Shown: positions 53,799 through 63,657, numbered from the stretch's first letter. The stretch is 64,000 nucleotides of DNA from Rhodospirillales bacterium (GCA_016794025.1 JAEUKX010000078.1:124001-188000); one strand, 5' to 3'. Made by a program: numbers and translations. The notes: a model not told the origin generated them from the sequence alone.

Positions 53799-54437
53799 GT
53801 GGCCGACGTATTTGACGAAGTCGACGAGGAGCTCAGGCGCGCAAATGCGCTGAAGCTCTGGAAGAAGTATTCGCCCTTCATCATCGGCGGTGCCGTTGCC
53901 ATCGTCGTGGCGACGGCCGGATGGGTGATGTGGCAGGACCACCAGCGCAAGCGGCTGGAGACCGAGGCGCTGCAGTTCATGACCGCAAGCGATCTCGCCA
54001 CGACCGACGTGGAGCGCGCGCTCGTCGAGCTGCGCGCCGTGGCGCGCGACGCAAGCCCAGGATATTCGGCTCTTGCGCGTCTCAAGGAGGCGGCGCTGAC
54101 GCTGGACCGCGATCGCGCGAAGGGCCTCGAGCTCTATCGCCAGATCGCGGCCGATACGAAGGTCGATGCGGGCCTTCGCGATGCGGCCGCGACCGTCGCC
54201 GCGCTGCTGTCCGTCGACAGCGCGCCGGCCGATGACGTCTCGAAGTCGATCGCCTCGCTCGGCGGTCCGAGCGGCCCGTGGCGGCACGTTGCGCGCGAGG
54301 CGGAAGCGCTCGCGCGCCTGCGCGCCGGCGACAGGACCGAGGCGCTGAAGATCTACCGTTCGATCGCCGACGATCTCGGCGCGCCGGCGGCCCTGCGCCA
54401 GCGCGCGGCCGAGGTTGCGGACGCGTTGGGCAGCTGA
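53799..54437 (+). CDS. YfgM-like TPR protein, membrane-anchored
   Basis: 212 residues, GTG start. A short cytoplasmic N-terminus (MADVFDEVDEELRRANALKL) leads into one membrane helix (about 27-46), then a periplasmic helical TPR-like domain. YfgM associates with the Sec translocon and envelope chaperones in enterobacteria; the conserved order yfgM-bamB-der supports the assignment. The stop overlaps the bamB start by one base. Confidence 0.88.
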   Translation: MADVFDEVDEELRRANALKLWKKYSPFIIGGAVAIVVATAGWVMWQDHQRKRLETEALQFMTASDLATTDVERALVELRAVARDASPGYSALARLKEAALTLDRDRAKGLELYRQIAADTKVDAGLRDAAATVAALLSVDSAPADDVSKSIASLGGPSGPWRHVAREAEALARLRAGDRTEALKIYRSIADDLGAPAALRQRAAEVADALGS

Positions 54438-55750
54438 TGCGCGCGCGTCCGGCGGTCGGACTTGCGGCAGCGCTCCTGCTGGCCGGCTGCGGGCTCTTCC
54501 AGGGCGCGTCCAAGCCGCCGCTTCCGGGCGAGCGGCATTCGGTGCTCGTGTCCGAGCGCCGCGTCGAGGTCGACGAGAAGCTCAAGGGCACAACGGTCAA
54601 GCTCCCCGAAGCGGCGGACCGCGCGCAGTGGCCGCTGCCGCAGGGCATGCCCGGGGCGGTCGAGGGGAATGTCCGCGTCGAGGGCTTCAAGTCAGCGTGG
54701 CGGACCTCCATCGGGGCCGGAAATGGCCGCGGCGGCCGCGTCAGCGGCACGCCGGTTCTGGCCGACGGGCGGCTTTTCGCGGTCGATGCGGCGGCGCGAC
54801 TGACGGCGCTCGATGCGCAGACCGGCAGCCGGCTCTGGTCGTTCGACGGCGAGCCGGAGGATGACCGTTCGGGCGGCGGGTCGGGCGGCGGCGCGGCGGT
54901 CGATGGCGGCACCGTCTATTTCGCGACCGGCTACGGGCAGCTTGTGGCGCTGGATGCCAAGCAGGGCAAGGAACTCTGGCGCTTCCAGCTGACGGCGCCC
55001 GCGCGCGCAGGACCCGCCGTGGCCAACGGCCGCGTCTTCGTGACGACGATCGACAACCAGACGCACGCCATCGACGCGACAACCGGCAAGCGCGTCTGGC
55101 AGCACACCGCGATCCAGGAGTCCGCCGGCTTCGTCGGCGCGGCAAGCCCCGTCATCGAGGGCACGACCCTGCTGGTCGGCTATTCGTCGGGCGAGATCTT
55201 CGCGCTGCGGGCCGAAACGGGCCGGGTACTGTGGTCGGACACGCTTTCGGGCGTGATCCGCACGGGCGAAATCTCGGCCATGGCGGACATCCGCGGCCGG
55301 CCGGCGGTCGACCGCGGCCTTGCGTTCGTCTCGACGCAATCGGGCCGCACGGTTGCCATCGACGTGCGCACCGGCACGCGCGTGTGGGAACAGGAGATCG
55401 GCTCGTTCGGCCAGCCCTGGGTCGCCGGCGACTACGTGTTCGTGACGGGTGTCGATGGCGATGTGGCCTGCCTTCTGCGCCGCGACGGCCGTGCGGTCTG
55501 GGTGACCTCGCTTGGCGCTTATCGCGACGAGAAGCGCAAGCGCGGACGGATCGTGTGGACCGGACCGATCGTCGCGGGCGGGAAGGTCTTCGTGGCCAAC
55601 AGCGAGGGAGAAGGCGCAATCCTCGATGCCGCGACGGGTGCCATCGAGCAGCGTCCGTCGCTGTCGGGCGCGGTCGAGGTTGCACCCATTGCAGTCAACC
55701 GGACGGTCTACCTGCTGACCGACGACGGCGACGTTGCGGCACTCCGCTGA
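54437..55750 (+). CDS. bamB: Outer-membrane assembly lipoprotein BamB (PQQ-like beta-propeller)
   Basis: 437 residues. Lipoprotein signal ending LLLAGC (Cys18), then an eight-bladed propeller with repeats such as LTALDAQTGSRLW, LVALDAKQGKELW and TVAIDVRTGTRVW. BamB is the periplasmic scaffold of the BAM complex that inserts outer-membrane proteins. It is followed after 10 bp by der, the usual pairing. Confidence 0.93.
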   Translation: MRARPAVGLAAALLLAGCGLFQGASKPPLPGERHSVLVSERRVEVDEKLKGTTVKLPEAADRAQWPLPQGMPGAVEGNVRVEGFKSAWRTSIGAGNGRGGRVSGTPVLADGRLFAVDAAARLTALDAQTGSRLWSFDGEPEDDRSGGGSGGGAAVDGGTVYFATGYGQLVALDAKQGKELWRFQLTAPARAGPAVANGRVFVTTIDNQTHAIDATTGKRVWQHTAIQESAGFVGAASPVIEGTTLLVGYSSGEIFALRAETGRVLWSDTLSGVIRTGEISAMADIRGRPAVDRGLAFVSTQSGRTVAIDVRTGTRVWEQEIGSFGQPWVAGDYVFVTGVDGDVACLLRRDGRAVWVTSLGAYRDEKRKRGRIVWTGPIVAGGKVFVANSEGEGAILDAATGAIEQRPSLSGAVEVAPIAVNRTVYLLTDDGDVAALR

Positions 55751-55760
55751 GGGTACGGGC

Positions 55761-57131
55761 ATGACATGGCGCGTGGCGATCGTCGGCCGTCCCAATGTGG
55801 GCAAGTCGACCCTGTTCAACAGGCTCATCGGGCGGCGGCGCGCGCTCGTGGACGATACGCCGGGCGTCACGCGCGACCGGCGCGAAGGCGAGGGGCGGCT
55901 CGGCGACCTGCGCTTTGCCGTCTACGACACGGCCGGGCTGGAGGAAGCGCCGGCCAAGTCGATAGCCGCTCGGATGACCGAGCAGAGCCAGCGGGCCGTC
56001 GCGGATTCCGACCTGGCGCTATTCGTCGTCGACGCGCGCGAAGGCCTGACCCCGCACGACACCCATTTCGCCAACTGGCTGCGCCGGACCGGCAAGCCTG
56101 TCATCGTCGTCGCCAACAAGGCGGAAAGTGCGGCGCGAACCGGTTTTGGCGTCGCCGAGGCGGCGGGGTTGGGGCTCGGCGAGCCGATCGCGGTTTCGGC
56201 CGAGCACGGCGAGGGATTCGCGGATCTCCACGCGGCGCTCAAGGCGCATGCGCCGCCGGAGGCCATCGAGAACGACGATGACGAGCCCGAGGCACCCGTC
56301 GAGGGGACGAAGCCCGATATTCGCGTGGCGCTGATCGGCCGGCCGAATGTCGGCAAGTCGACACTGATCAACCGTCTGCTCGGCGACGAGCGGATGCTCA
56401 CGAGCCCGGAGCCCGGCACCACGCGAGATGCGATCTCCACGCCGTTCGAGTGGCAGGGGCAGCGCTTCCGCCTGATCGACACGGCGGGCCTGCGGCGCAA
56501 GGCGCGCATCGACGATCCGCTCGAGAAGATGTCGGCCGGCGATACGATCCGCAACGTGCGCGAGGCGCATGTTTGCGTGCTGGTGCTGGACGCGACGCAG
56601 ATGCTGGAAAACCAGGACCTGCAGATCGCGCGGCTCGCGGCCGAGGAAGGTCGCGCGATCGTCGTGTGCGCCAACAAGTGGGACCTGATCGACGATCCGC
56701 AGGCCGCACTGCGCAAGCTGCGCGACCGGATGGAGATCTCGATGCCCCAGATCAAGGGCGTCATCTTCGTGACGGTCTCGGCGCTGCAGGGCCGCAAGCT
56801 CGACGAGCTGATGGCGGCGATCGTGACCATGCACGAGCGCTGGAACGCCGATCTGCCCACGCCCAAGCTCAACCGCTGGCTCGAAGGCGTCGTCCAGGCC
56901 CATCCGCCGCCGATCGTGCAGGGCAAGCGGCCGCGGCCGCGCTTCATGCGCCAGGTCGGACAGCGTCCGCCGACCTTCGCCATCTTCGGCAACAAGCTGG
57001 TCTCGCTGCCCGACGACTACCAGCGCTATCTCGTCAATTCGCTGCGCGAAACATTCGGGCTTCAGGGCGTCGTCGTCCGCCTGCAGCTGCGCGCGTCGAC
57101 CAACCCTTACGACGACCGCAAGCGGCGCTGA
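55761..57131 (+). CDS. der: Ribosome-biogenesis GTPase Der (EngA)
   Basis: 456 residues with two tandem G domains: VGRPNVGKSTLFNRLIG, then NKAES in the first and IGRPNVGKSTLINRLLG, DTAGLRRKARI and NKWDLID in the second, plus a C-terminal KH-like domain (about 365-456) with the basic end. It is required for late 50S maturation. The first-domain G4 motif is NKAE rather than NKxD, as in several homologues. Confidence 0.96.
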   Translation: MTWRVAIVGRPNVGKSTLFNRLIGRRRALVDDTPGVTRDRREGEGRLGDLRFAVYDTAGLEEAPAKSIAARMTEQSQRAVADSDLALFVVDAREGLTPHDTHFANWLRRTGKPVIVVANKAESAARTGFGVAEAAGLGLGEPIAVSAEHGEGFADLHAALKAHAPPEAIENDDDEPEAPVEGTKPDIRVALIGRPNVGKSTLINRLLGDERMLTSPEPGTTRDAISTPFEWQGQRFRLIDTAGLRRKARIDDPLEKMSAGDTIRNVREAHVCVLVLDATQMLENQDLQIARLAAEEGRAIVVCANKWDLIDDPQAALRKLRDRMEISMPQIKGVIFVTVSALQGRKLDELMAAIVTMHERWNADLPTPKLNRWLEGVVQAHPPPIVQGKRPRPRFMRQVGQRPPTFAIFGNKLVSLPDDYQRYLVNSLRETFGLQGVVVRLQLRASTNPYDDRKRR

Positions 57132-57159
57132 CGCGCCTCTTGCGGCCTCCGGAAGCGTC

Positions 57160-57666
57160 CTATTTGCGGCCCATGAAGTCGCGCTTGCCGATCTCCACGC
57201 CGTTGTGGCGCAGGATCGCGTAGGCCGACGTCACGTGGAAATAGAAGTTCGGCATCGCGAAACCGAGCAGATAGTCCACGCCCTTGAATTTCATGGGCTG
57301 ACCACCGACGGTGATCTCGATGTCGCGGCTCTCGCTGCCGTCGATCTGCGCCGTCGTGAAGCCCTTGACGTATTCGACCGTGCGGGCGATGCGTGCCTTG
57401 AGCTGGTCAAACGTCGTCTCGTTGTCGTCCCACTTCGGCACCTCGATGCCGGCGAGCCGTGCGGCGGGGCCCTTGGCGAAATCGCACGCGATCTGAACCT
57501 GCCGGGTCAGCGCGAACATGTCGGGCGCCAGCCGCGCCTGCAGCAGGACGGTCGGATCGATCTTCTTGGCGGCGGCAAAGGCCGCGCCCTTGTCGAGCAC
57601 GCCCGACAGCGCCTCAAGCATGTGGACGTAGACCGGAATGGAGGCCCGGTGCATCGAAATCGTCAT
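57160..57666 (-). CDS. DUF1993-family protein
   Basis: 168 residues. MTISMHRASIPVYVHMLEAL followed by QARLAPDMFALTRQVQIACD and MPNFYFHVTSAYAILRHNGV matches the DUF1993 helical-bundle family, related to DinB-like metal-binding folds, with His-rich positions. Function unknown. It ends 28 bp from the der stop, convergent. The ATG at 57666 is placed where family homology starts. Confidence 0.9.
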   Translation of the reverse strand: MTISMHRASIPVYVHMLEALSGVLDKGAAFAAAKKIDPTVLLQARLAPDMFALTRQVQIACDFAKGPAARLAGIEVPKWDDNETTFDQLKARIARTVEYVKGFTTAQIDGSESRDIEITVGGQPMKFKGVDYLLGFAMPNFYFHVTSAYAILRHNGVEIGKRDFMGRK

Positions 57667-57752
57667 CTTGTCGTTCTCCGGCGGTTCTGAAGGAAGGCGG
57701 ATCGAACCACTCGGCCCCGTTACTCGGCAAGTGGATTTCGCGTTACAGGCGT

Positions 57753-58097
57753 TCAGGGATACTGCACGAGCGAATGCACGTGCCCGTCCGGATCGGCGAT
57801 CTTGGCCGTGCGGCCGCCCCAAGGCTCGGTCCGCGGCGGGCTCACGATGCGGACATCCGCGGCGACAAGCTCCGCAAGCGCCGCTTCGAGGCTGGCGACG
57901 GTGAACGCAAGCTCGATCCCGGTCGCCGGCGCATCCGACCGGAAAAGGATCAGCTTGGCCTGCCCCGTGTCGTAGATCGCAAGATCCTCGCCGTCGGCAA
58001 TGGCCGCAAGTTTCAGCACGCCGCCGTAGAAGCGCCGCGCCGCCCCGATGTCGCGGACCGGCAGGAGGATCTGCTCGATCGGGCCGACGACCGCCAT
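57753..58097 (-). CDS. VOC-family (glyoxalase-fold) protein
   Basis: 114 residues: VGPIEQILLPVRDIGAARRF and a second half ending AKIADPDGHVHSLVQYP, the usual paired beta-alpha modules. The first metal-position His is replaced by Gln/Leu context, so catalysis is uncertain. The start shares one base with the SDR stop (TGATG), indicating translational coupling. Confidence 0.85.
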   Translation of the reverse strand: MAVVGPIEQILLPVRDIGAARRFYGGVLKLAAIADGEDLAIYDTGQAKLILFRSDAPATGIELAFTVASLEAALAELVAADVRIVSPPRTEPWGGRTAKIADPDGHVHSLVQYP

Positions 58098-58807
58098 CAG
58101 GCTGCCTCCACGATCTCGCCGTTGCGCGTGCAGGATGGCAACGCGAGATCGACGAAGCTCTGGGTGATCTGCTCGGGCTGGCGGAGCTTCGACTGGTCCT
58201 CGCCGGGGAAGGCCGCTTTGCGCATGCGCGTGGCGACGGCACCGGGCGACAGGAGGTTGACGCGGACCGGCGTGGTCGCAAGTTCCTCGGCCCACGTCCG
58301 GACCATCATCTCGAGTGCGGCCTTGGTTGTGGCATAGGCGCCCCAGTAGGCGCGAACGCGCCGTGCGGCGCCGGACGTCACGAAGATCGCGCGGCCGGCA
58401 TCGGATAGGCGCAGTGCCGGCTCGAGCGTGCGCATGAGCCGCCAGTTCGCATGGACGTTCACGGTCATCGCGTCCTGCCAGCCTTTGGCATCGTGATGCG
58501 TGACCGGCCCCAATGTCCCGAGGTCGCCCGCGTTTCCAACGAGGATGTCGACCTTGCCGAAGCGCTCGTAGAGCGACGGGCCAAGCGCATCCAGCCGGTC
58601 GAGTTCGAGCATGTCGACGGGCACGAGCGTGGCCGACCCGCCGCCGCGCACGATTTCGTCGTCGAGTTCCTCGAGCGCACCCACTGTCCGGGCAAGCGCC
58701 ACCACGTGTGCGCCTTCGGCGGCAAAGCGCAGCGCCACGGCCCGCCCGATCCCGCGCGAGGCGCCCGTGACCACCGCGATGCGGCCCTGCAACAGCTTGG
58801 TTGACAT
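58097..58807 (-). CDS. Short-chain dehydrogenase/reductase
   Basis: 236 residues, classical SDR: VVTGASRGIGRAVAL cofactor loop, NAGD(LG) in the fourth strand, Ser in VTSGAAR, and YATTK (Tyr-x3-Lys) catalytic pair, followed by the LLSPGAVATRM loop. The substrate is not evident. Gene order purF-DUF2937-like-SDR is common in Rhodospirillales-type genomes. It overlaps both neighbours by one base. Confidence 0.92.
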   Translation of the reverse strand: MSTKLLQGRIAVVTGASRGIGRAVALRFAAEGAHVVALARTVGALEELDDEIVRGGGSATLVPVDMLELDRLDALGPSLYERFGKVDILVGNAGDLGTLGPVTHHDAKGWQDAMTVNVHANWRLMRTLEPALRLSDAGRAIFVTSGAARRVRAYWGAYATTKAALEMMVRTWAEELATTPVRVNLLSPGAVATRMRKAAFPGEDQSKLRQPEQITQSFVDLALPSCTRNGEIVEAA

Positions 58808-59271
58808 CAGTAACTCTCCATTCGACGTCGGGACCGGAACAGAAGCGCCCGCACGATCCGGGCAAGGATGGCAGCGATTATCAGGCCCAAGACTGCGGCC
58901 GCGGCGGCGTAGACCAGTCCTTCGACGGTCAGCGGCAGGCTTGGCCGGTAGTTCGTGGAAACGATGCGCCAGACTATCTCGGCATCGAAGTTCGCGAAAA
59001 ACCCGCGCAGCCGGGCGAAGCCGTCTTGGCCTAGCTCGTCCACTGCCTGACGGATCCGGGGCAGGGCCGCCTCGAGGCGCGCGATCGATCCGGCATCGGG
59101 CGTATCGGATTTCCGCAGATCGCCCAGAAGCCGCACGGTCTCGACCATCTTCTGGTCGAGCCGCTGGCGGAATATCTCCATGACTGCGGGAAACTGGAAT
59201 CCGGCGAGCGCGAAAGCCACCGCGAACAGCGAATCCCAGAGACGCCGGATGCCGGCGGCGAGCGCGCTCAC
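58807..59271 (-). CDS. DUF2937-like inner-membrane protein
   Basis: 154 residues. GTG start overlapping the purF stop as GTGA. An N-terminal helix (ALAGFQFPAVMEIF) and a C-terminal helix (LVYAAAAAVLGLIIAAILAR) flank a periplasmic helical stretch with coiled-coil character (about 35-110). The GFQFP motif and layout match DUF2937. Function unknown. Confidence 0.82.
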   Translation of the reverse strand: MSALAAGIRRLWDSLFAVAFALAGFQFPAVMEIFRQRLDQKMVETVRLLGDLRKSDTPDAGSIARLEAALPRIRQAVDELGQDGFARLRGFFANFDAEIVWRIVSTNYRPSLPLTVEGLVYAAAAAVLGLIIAAILARIVRALLFRSRRRMESY

Positions 59272-60731
59272 GCGATCTCGAGCAGGCTTGCCTGCGCGGG
59301 CTTTCCGCCGCGCTCGTCGAGGTCGGTCAGGCGCGTCGGATAGTCGCCCGTGAAGCAGGCATCGCAAAAGCGCGGCGCCTTGGCATCGCGGCCCTGTTCG
59401 CCCATCGCGCGGTAGAGACCGTCCATCGAGATGAACGCGAGGCTGTCCACGCCGATGAGGCGCGCCATCTCCGGCACATCATGGCGCGCGGCAAGAAGCT
59501 GGCTGCGTTCGGGCGTGTCGATTCCGTAGAAGCAGGAATGCGTCGTGGGCGGGGAGGAGATGCGCATGTGCACCTCGCGCGCGCCCGCGGCACGCACCAT
59601 TTCGACGATCTTCTTCGACGTGGTCCCGCGCACGATCGAATCGTCCACGAGGATGACACGCTTGCCGGCCAGTCCGGCCCGATTGGCGTTGTGCTTCAGC
59701 TTCACGCCCAGATGCCGGATCTGGTCGGTCGGCTCGATGAACGTGCGGCCGACATAGTGGTTGCGGATGATGCCGAGGTCGAAGGGAATGCCGCTTTCCT
59801 GCGCGTAGCCGAGTGCGGCCGGCACGCCGCTGTCGGGAACCGGCACGACCAGATCGGCAGGCAGGCCGCTTTCGCGTGCGAGCTCGGCGCCGATGCGCTT
59901 GCGCGCCTCGTAGACGGAAATTCCCTCCGCCACGCTGTCGGGCCGCGCAAAGTAGATGTACTCGAACACGCAGAACCGCTTCGGCTCGCTCCGGAAGGGC
60001 TTCATCGAACGGATGCCCGTCGGGTCGATGACGATCATCTCGCCGGCTTCGACGTCGCGCACGTATTCGGCACCGATGATGTCGAGCGCGCAGGTCTCGG
60101 ACGTCACGATCCAGCTGTCGTCGAGCCTGCCGAGCACCAGCGGGCGTACGCCGCGCGGGTCGCGCACCGCGACGACCGCATCGCGCGCGATGCAGGTCAG
60201 CGAATACGCGCCCTCGACCTGATTGAGGGCCGCGATGAGGCGCGTGACGAAATCGCCCTGCGCCTGCGCCATGAGATGGATGATGACCTCGGTATCGGTC
60301 GTCGACTGGAAGATCGAGCCGCGCTTGACGAGGTTCTTGCGCAGGGTGTCGGCGTTCGTCAGGTTGCCGTTGTGGCCCAGCGCGAAGCCGCCGAACTCGA
60401 ACTCGGCGAACAGCGGCTGGATGTTTCGCAGGATCGTGCCGCCGCTTGTCGAATAGCGCACGTGCCCGATGGCCGCTTCGCCCTTCAGCGAGGCGATCAC
60501 CTTCTGGTCGCCGAAATTGTCGCCGACGAGGCCCACCGCGCGGTGGGTGTGGAACTGCCGGCCGTCGTTTGTGACGATGCCGGCGGCTTCCTGCCCGCGA
60601 TGCTGGAGGGCATGCAGCCCGAGGGCGGCGAGCGCGCCGGCATCCGAATGGCCGAAGATGCCGAAGACGCCGCACTCCTCGCGCAGCTTGTCGTCGTCGA
60701 ACGGATTGGTCGAGGTCGGCAAGCGGTCCAT
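59268..60731 (-). CDS. purF: Amidophosphoribosyltransferase
   Basis: 487 residues; commits PRPP to purine synthesis using glutamine. A short propeptide precedes Cys20 (REE-CGVFGIFG), the N-terminal nucleophile. The PRPP loop is VILVDDSIVRGTTSKKI. Cys residues in SCFYG and FCDACFTGDYP indicate the Bacillus-type 4Fe-4S enzyme with a regulatory cluster. It is co-directional with cvpA upstream, the classic cvpA-purF pair. Confidence 0.97.
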   Translation of the reverse strand: MDRLPTSTNPFDDDKLREECGVFGIFGHSDAGALAALGLHALQHRGQEAAGIVTNDGRQFHTHRAVGLVGDNFGDQKVIASLKGEAAIGHVRYSTSGGTILRNIQPLFAEFEFGGFALGHNGNLTNADTLRKNLVKRGSIFQSTTDTEVIIHLMAQAQGDFVTRLIAALNQVEGAYSLTCIARDAVVAVRDPRGVRPLVLGRLDDSWIVTSETCALDIIGAEYVRDVEAGEMIVIDPTGIRSMKPFRSEPKRFCVFEYIYFARPDSVAEGISVYEARKRIGAELARESGLPADLVVPVPDSGVPAALGYAQESGIPFDLGIIRNHYVGRTFIEPTDQIRHLGVKLKHNANRAGLAGKRVILVDDSIVRGTTSKKIVEMVRAAGAREVHMRISSPPTTHSCFYGIDTPERSQLLAARHDVPEMARLIGVDSLAFISMDGLYRAMGEQGRDAKAPRFCDACFTGDYPTRLTDLDERGGKPAQASLLEIA

Positions 60732-60779
60732 GAAACCCCCAATGCGGCCCCTCGGACGGGACCGGCGCGGTGCGGCGGA

Positions 60780-61454
60780 CTAGCGGGTGGGTGCGGACGG
60801 GCGAACGCGGTCGATGAGCTGTTCGAGGCCTTGCACCTCGTCGCGTTTATAGCCCGTTTCGTTCGGCTGTGAAGGGGGATTCGGCTGCAGTTTTTCGAGT
60901 GCCTTGAGCGCCTCGGCACCCCGTTGGGCCTGGTCCCCGGCCGTCCGGACCTGCCCGCGGAATTCGGGCGGGGCCAGGCCCACCAGGAACTCCGCCATAC
61001 GCTCCACGAGGGGTCGCGTCCGGGCCTCGAAAATCCAGTCCGGGCGCTTTTCCTCGGGGATCGCCCAGGCCAGCGCCAGCCAGGCAAGTCCCAGCAGCAC
61101 GAAACCCCGGAAAATGCCGAAAACGAACCCGAGGGACCGGTCGATCGCCGAAAGGCTGGCCGACCGGCGCACGAGCGCCGACGTCCCATGGGCAATCATC
61201 GCGAACACGATGAGGCTTACCACGAAAAGGGCGACCCCGGCGGCCGCGTCGGCCAGCAGCTGGCTGTCGATCAGGGCGCGGAAATAGGGCCTTGCCATCG
61301 CAAAGCCCCATAGCGTGACCAGGGCCGCGCCGGCCCAGGCCGCAAGGCTCAGCACTTCCTTGACGAAACCCCGCAGCAGCGCAATGAGCGCCGAGACGAG
61401 CACGACGACAGCAACGGCGCCGTCAAAGGCGTTGATCGGGAGCGAATCGAGCAT
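60780..61454 (-). CDS. cvpA: CvpA-family membrane protein
   Basis: 224 residues with four helices (about 10-30, 35-52, 68-88 and 110-132) and a long charged C-terminal tail. The N-terminal INAFDGAVAVVVLVSALIAL (LRGFVKEV) is the CvpA signature. Members affect envelope homeostasis and colicin V export. It lies 48 bp upstream of purF and 22 bp downstream of radA. Confidence 0.92.
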   Translation of the reverse strand: MLDSLPINAFDGAVAVVVLVSALIALLRGFVKEVLSLAAWAGAALVTLWGFAMARPYFRALIDSQLLADAAAGVALFVVSLIVFAMIAHGTSALVRRSASLSAIDRSLGFVFGIFRGFVLLGLAWLALAWAIPEEKRPDWIFEARTRPLVERMAEFLVGLAPPEFRGQVRTAGDQAQRGAEALKALEKLQPNPPSQPNETGYKRDEVQGLEQLIDRVRPSAPTR

Positions 61455-61476
61455 TCCGGGACCGGAGGATACCAGC

Positions 61477-62865
61477 TTATCCGGGGCGGGCCATGCGCCG
61501 TGGCGCGGGATTTCCGAGTGCTTCGACAAGATCGCCGAGCAGTCGCAGCTCACGCACCTCGATACCTGTGGTCGGCGTGCCACGCTTGCCCCGTGGCGGG
61601 CAGAAAGCGCGGCTGAACCCCAGCTTTGCCGCCTCCTTGAGCCGGGCCTCGGTCTGTCCGACCGCGCGTATCTCGCCGGAAAGGCCGATCTCCCCGAAAA
61701 CGACCGCCTCGCCGGGAACGGGCGTGTCGGTCAGGGCGGAGACGAGGGCCGCCGCGACCGCAAGATCGGCTGCGGGCTCGGCAATGCGCAATCCGCCAGC
61801 GACGTTGAGATAGACGTCCGCCCCCCCGAAAGCGAGCCCGCAGCGCGTCTCCAGTACGGCCAGCACCATGGCCAGGCGGCCCGAATCCCACCCGATGACC
61901 GCGCGGCGCGGTGTCCCGTAGGCGCTTGGCGCCACGAGGGCCTGGATCTCGACGAGGACCGGCCGTGTGCCCTCCATGCCGGCGAAGACGGCGGCACCCG
62001 AGACCTCGCCGCGCCGCTCTGCCAGAAACAGCGCCGACGGATTGGGAACCTCCGTCAGGCCCCGGTCGGTCATCTCGAACACGCCGATCTCGTCGGTCGG
62101 CCCGAAGCGGTTCTTGACCGCGCGCAGGATGCGGAACTGGTGGCCGCGCTCGCCCTCGAAATAGAGCACCGTGTCGACCATGTGCTCGAGCACGCGCGGG
62201 CCCGCGATCGTGCCTTCCTTCGTCACATGGCCTACGAGGATGACGGCCACGCCGCGCCGCTTGGCGAGCCGGATGAGTTCGGCAGCGGACGCGCGGACCT
62301 GCGCGACGGTTCCGGGCGCGCTGTCGAGCTGGTCGATGTACATCGTCTGGATCGAATCGATGACCGCAAGATCGGGCGCGTCACTGGCGTCGAGCGTGGC
62401 GAGGATGTCGCGCACGTTCGTCGCCGACGCGAGCGACACATTTGCCTTGGCAAGGTCGAGACGCGTGGCGCGCATGCGGATCTGGTCGACGGCCTCTTCG
62501 CCGGAGATGTAGGCCACGCGCGAATTGCGGGAGAGGGAAGCGGCCGCCTGAAGCAGGAGTGTCGATTTGCCGATGCCCGGATCGCCGCCCACGAGGACGG
62601 CCGAACCCTTGACGAGCCCGCCGCCAAGCACGCGGTCGAGTTCGGCAATGCCGGTCTTGCGGCGCGGGGCCTGTTCGCTTTGCCCGTCGAGGCCGACGAA
62701 CGAGACGCGCTTGCCGCCCTTCGCCGAAACGCCCTTCGGTGCCGTATCCGGCACGGCTTCCTCGACGATTGTGTTCCACGCGCCGCAGGCATCGCACTTG
62801 CCCGACCAGCGCGGATGGACCGCGCCGCATTCCTGGCAGACGAAGCGCGAGGCGGCCTTCGCCAC
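61477..62865 (-). CDS. radA: DNA repair protein RadA
   Basis: 462 residues. N-terminal zinc finger (CQEC-x8-10-CDAC), a RecA-like ATPase with GGDPGIGKSTLLLQ, the RadA KNRFG motif in RAVKNRFGPTDEIG, and a Lon-like C-terminal domain (VYLNVAGGLRIAEPAADLAV). It promotes branch migration in recombination. The start is GTG at 62865, 5 bases after the mlaF stop. Confidence 0.95.
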   Translation of the reverse strand: MAKAASRFVCQECGAVHPRWSGKCDACGAWNTIVEEAVPDTAPKGVSAKGGKRVSFVGLDGQSEQAPRRKTGIAELDRVLGGGLVKGSAVLVGGDPGIGKSTLLLQAAASLSRNSRVAYISGEEAVDQIRMRATRLDLAKANVSLASATNVRDILATLDASDAPDLAVIDSIQTMYIDQLDSAPGTVAQVRASAAELIRLAKRRGVAVILVGHVTKEGTIAGPRVLEHMVDTVLYFEGERGHQFRILRAVKNRFGPTDEIGVFEMTDRGLTEVPNPSALFLAERRGEVSGAAVFAGMEGTRPVLVEIQALVAPSAYGTPRRAVIGWDSGRLAMVLAVLETRCGLAFGGADVYLNVAGGLRIAEPAADLAVAAALVSALTDTPVPGEAVVFGEIGLSGEIRAVGQTEARLKEAAKLGFSRAFCPPRGKRGTPTTGIEVRELRLLGDLVEALGNPAPRRMARPG

Positions 62866-62870
62866 GGAGA

Positions 62871-63644
62871 CTAGACCGGGATCTGCATGCGGATCGGACC
62901 TTCCGCGCGTCCGTGGATGAACTGGTCGACATAGGGATTGCCCGAGCGGTCGATCTCGGCGACCGGGCCCTGCCAGATGATCCGGCCCTCGTAGAGCATG
63001 GCGATGCGGTGCGCGATCTTGCGCGCGCTCGCCATGTCGTGCGTGATCGAAAGCGCGCTGGCACCGAGGCGATGGACGCAGTCCACGATCAGGTCGTTGA
63101 TCACGTCGGACATGATCGGATCGAGGCCGGTCGTGGGCTCGTCGAAGAAGATGATTTCGGGCTGGGTGGCGATGGCGCGCGCAAGGCCGACGCGCTTGCG
63201 CATGCCGCCAGACAGTTCGGACGGCCGAAGCTCGCCGACCTGTGCCGGCAGACCGACCTGGGCGAGCTTCTCGACCGCAATGGGTTTCGCCTCGCCTTTC
63301 GACTTGCCCTGCGCGGACATCAGCCCGAAGGCCACGTTCTCCCAGACGCTGAGGGAGTCGAACAGGGCCGCGGACTGGAACAGCATCCCGAACTTGCGGT
63401 TGACCAGTTCGCGTTCGCGCGTGGACAGGCCGATCACTTCCTGGCCGTCGATCTTGATCGAGCCTTCTTCCGGATCGAGCAGGCCAAGGATGCACTTGAG
63501 CAGGACGGACTTGCCCGTGCCCGACCCGCCGATGATGACGACGGATTCCGCATCGCCGATGTCGAGGTCGAGGCCGTTCAGCACGACCTTGGGCCCGAAT
63601 CGCTTCTTGAGGCCGCGGATCTGGATCTTCGGGATGTCGCCCAT
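62871..63644 (-). CDS. mlaF: ABC transporter ATPase, Mla phospholipid-transport type
   Basis: 257 residues: Walker A GGSGTGKSVLLK, Q-loop MLFQSAALFDSL, signature LSGGMRKRVGLARA, Walker B IIFFDEPTTGLDP and the H-loop His in SITHDM. The Ttg2A/MlaF form of the Q-loop and the neighbouring MlaE permease fit retrograde phospholipid transport at the inner membrane. It lies 13 bases downstream of mlaE. Confidence 0.92.
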   Translation of the reverse strand: MGDIPKIQIRGLKKRFGPKVVLNGLDLDIGDAESVVIIGGSGTGKSVLLKCILGLLDPEEGSIKIDGQEVIGLSTRERELVNRKFGMLFQSAALFDSLSVWENVAFGLMSAQGKSKGEAKPIAVEKLAQVGLPAQVGELRPSELSGGMRKRVGLARAIATQPEIIFFDEPTTGLDPIMSDVINDLIVDCVHRLGASALSITHDMASARKIAHRIAMLYEGRIIWQGPVAEIDRSGNPYVDQFIHGRAEGPIRMQIPV

Positions 63645-63657
63645 GCGTCCCTTCCGC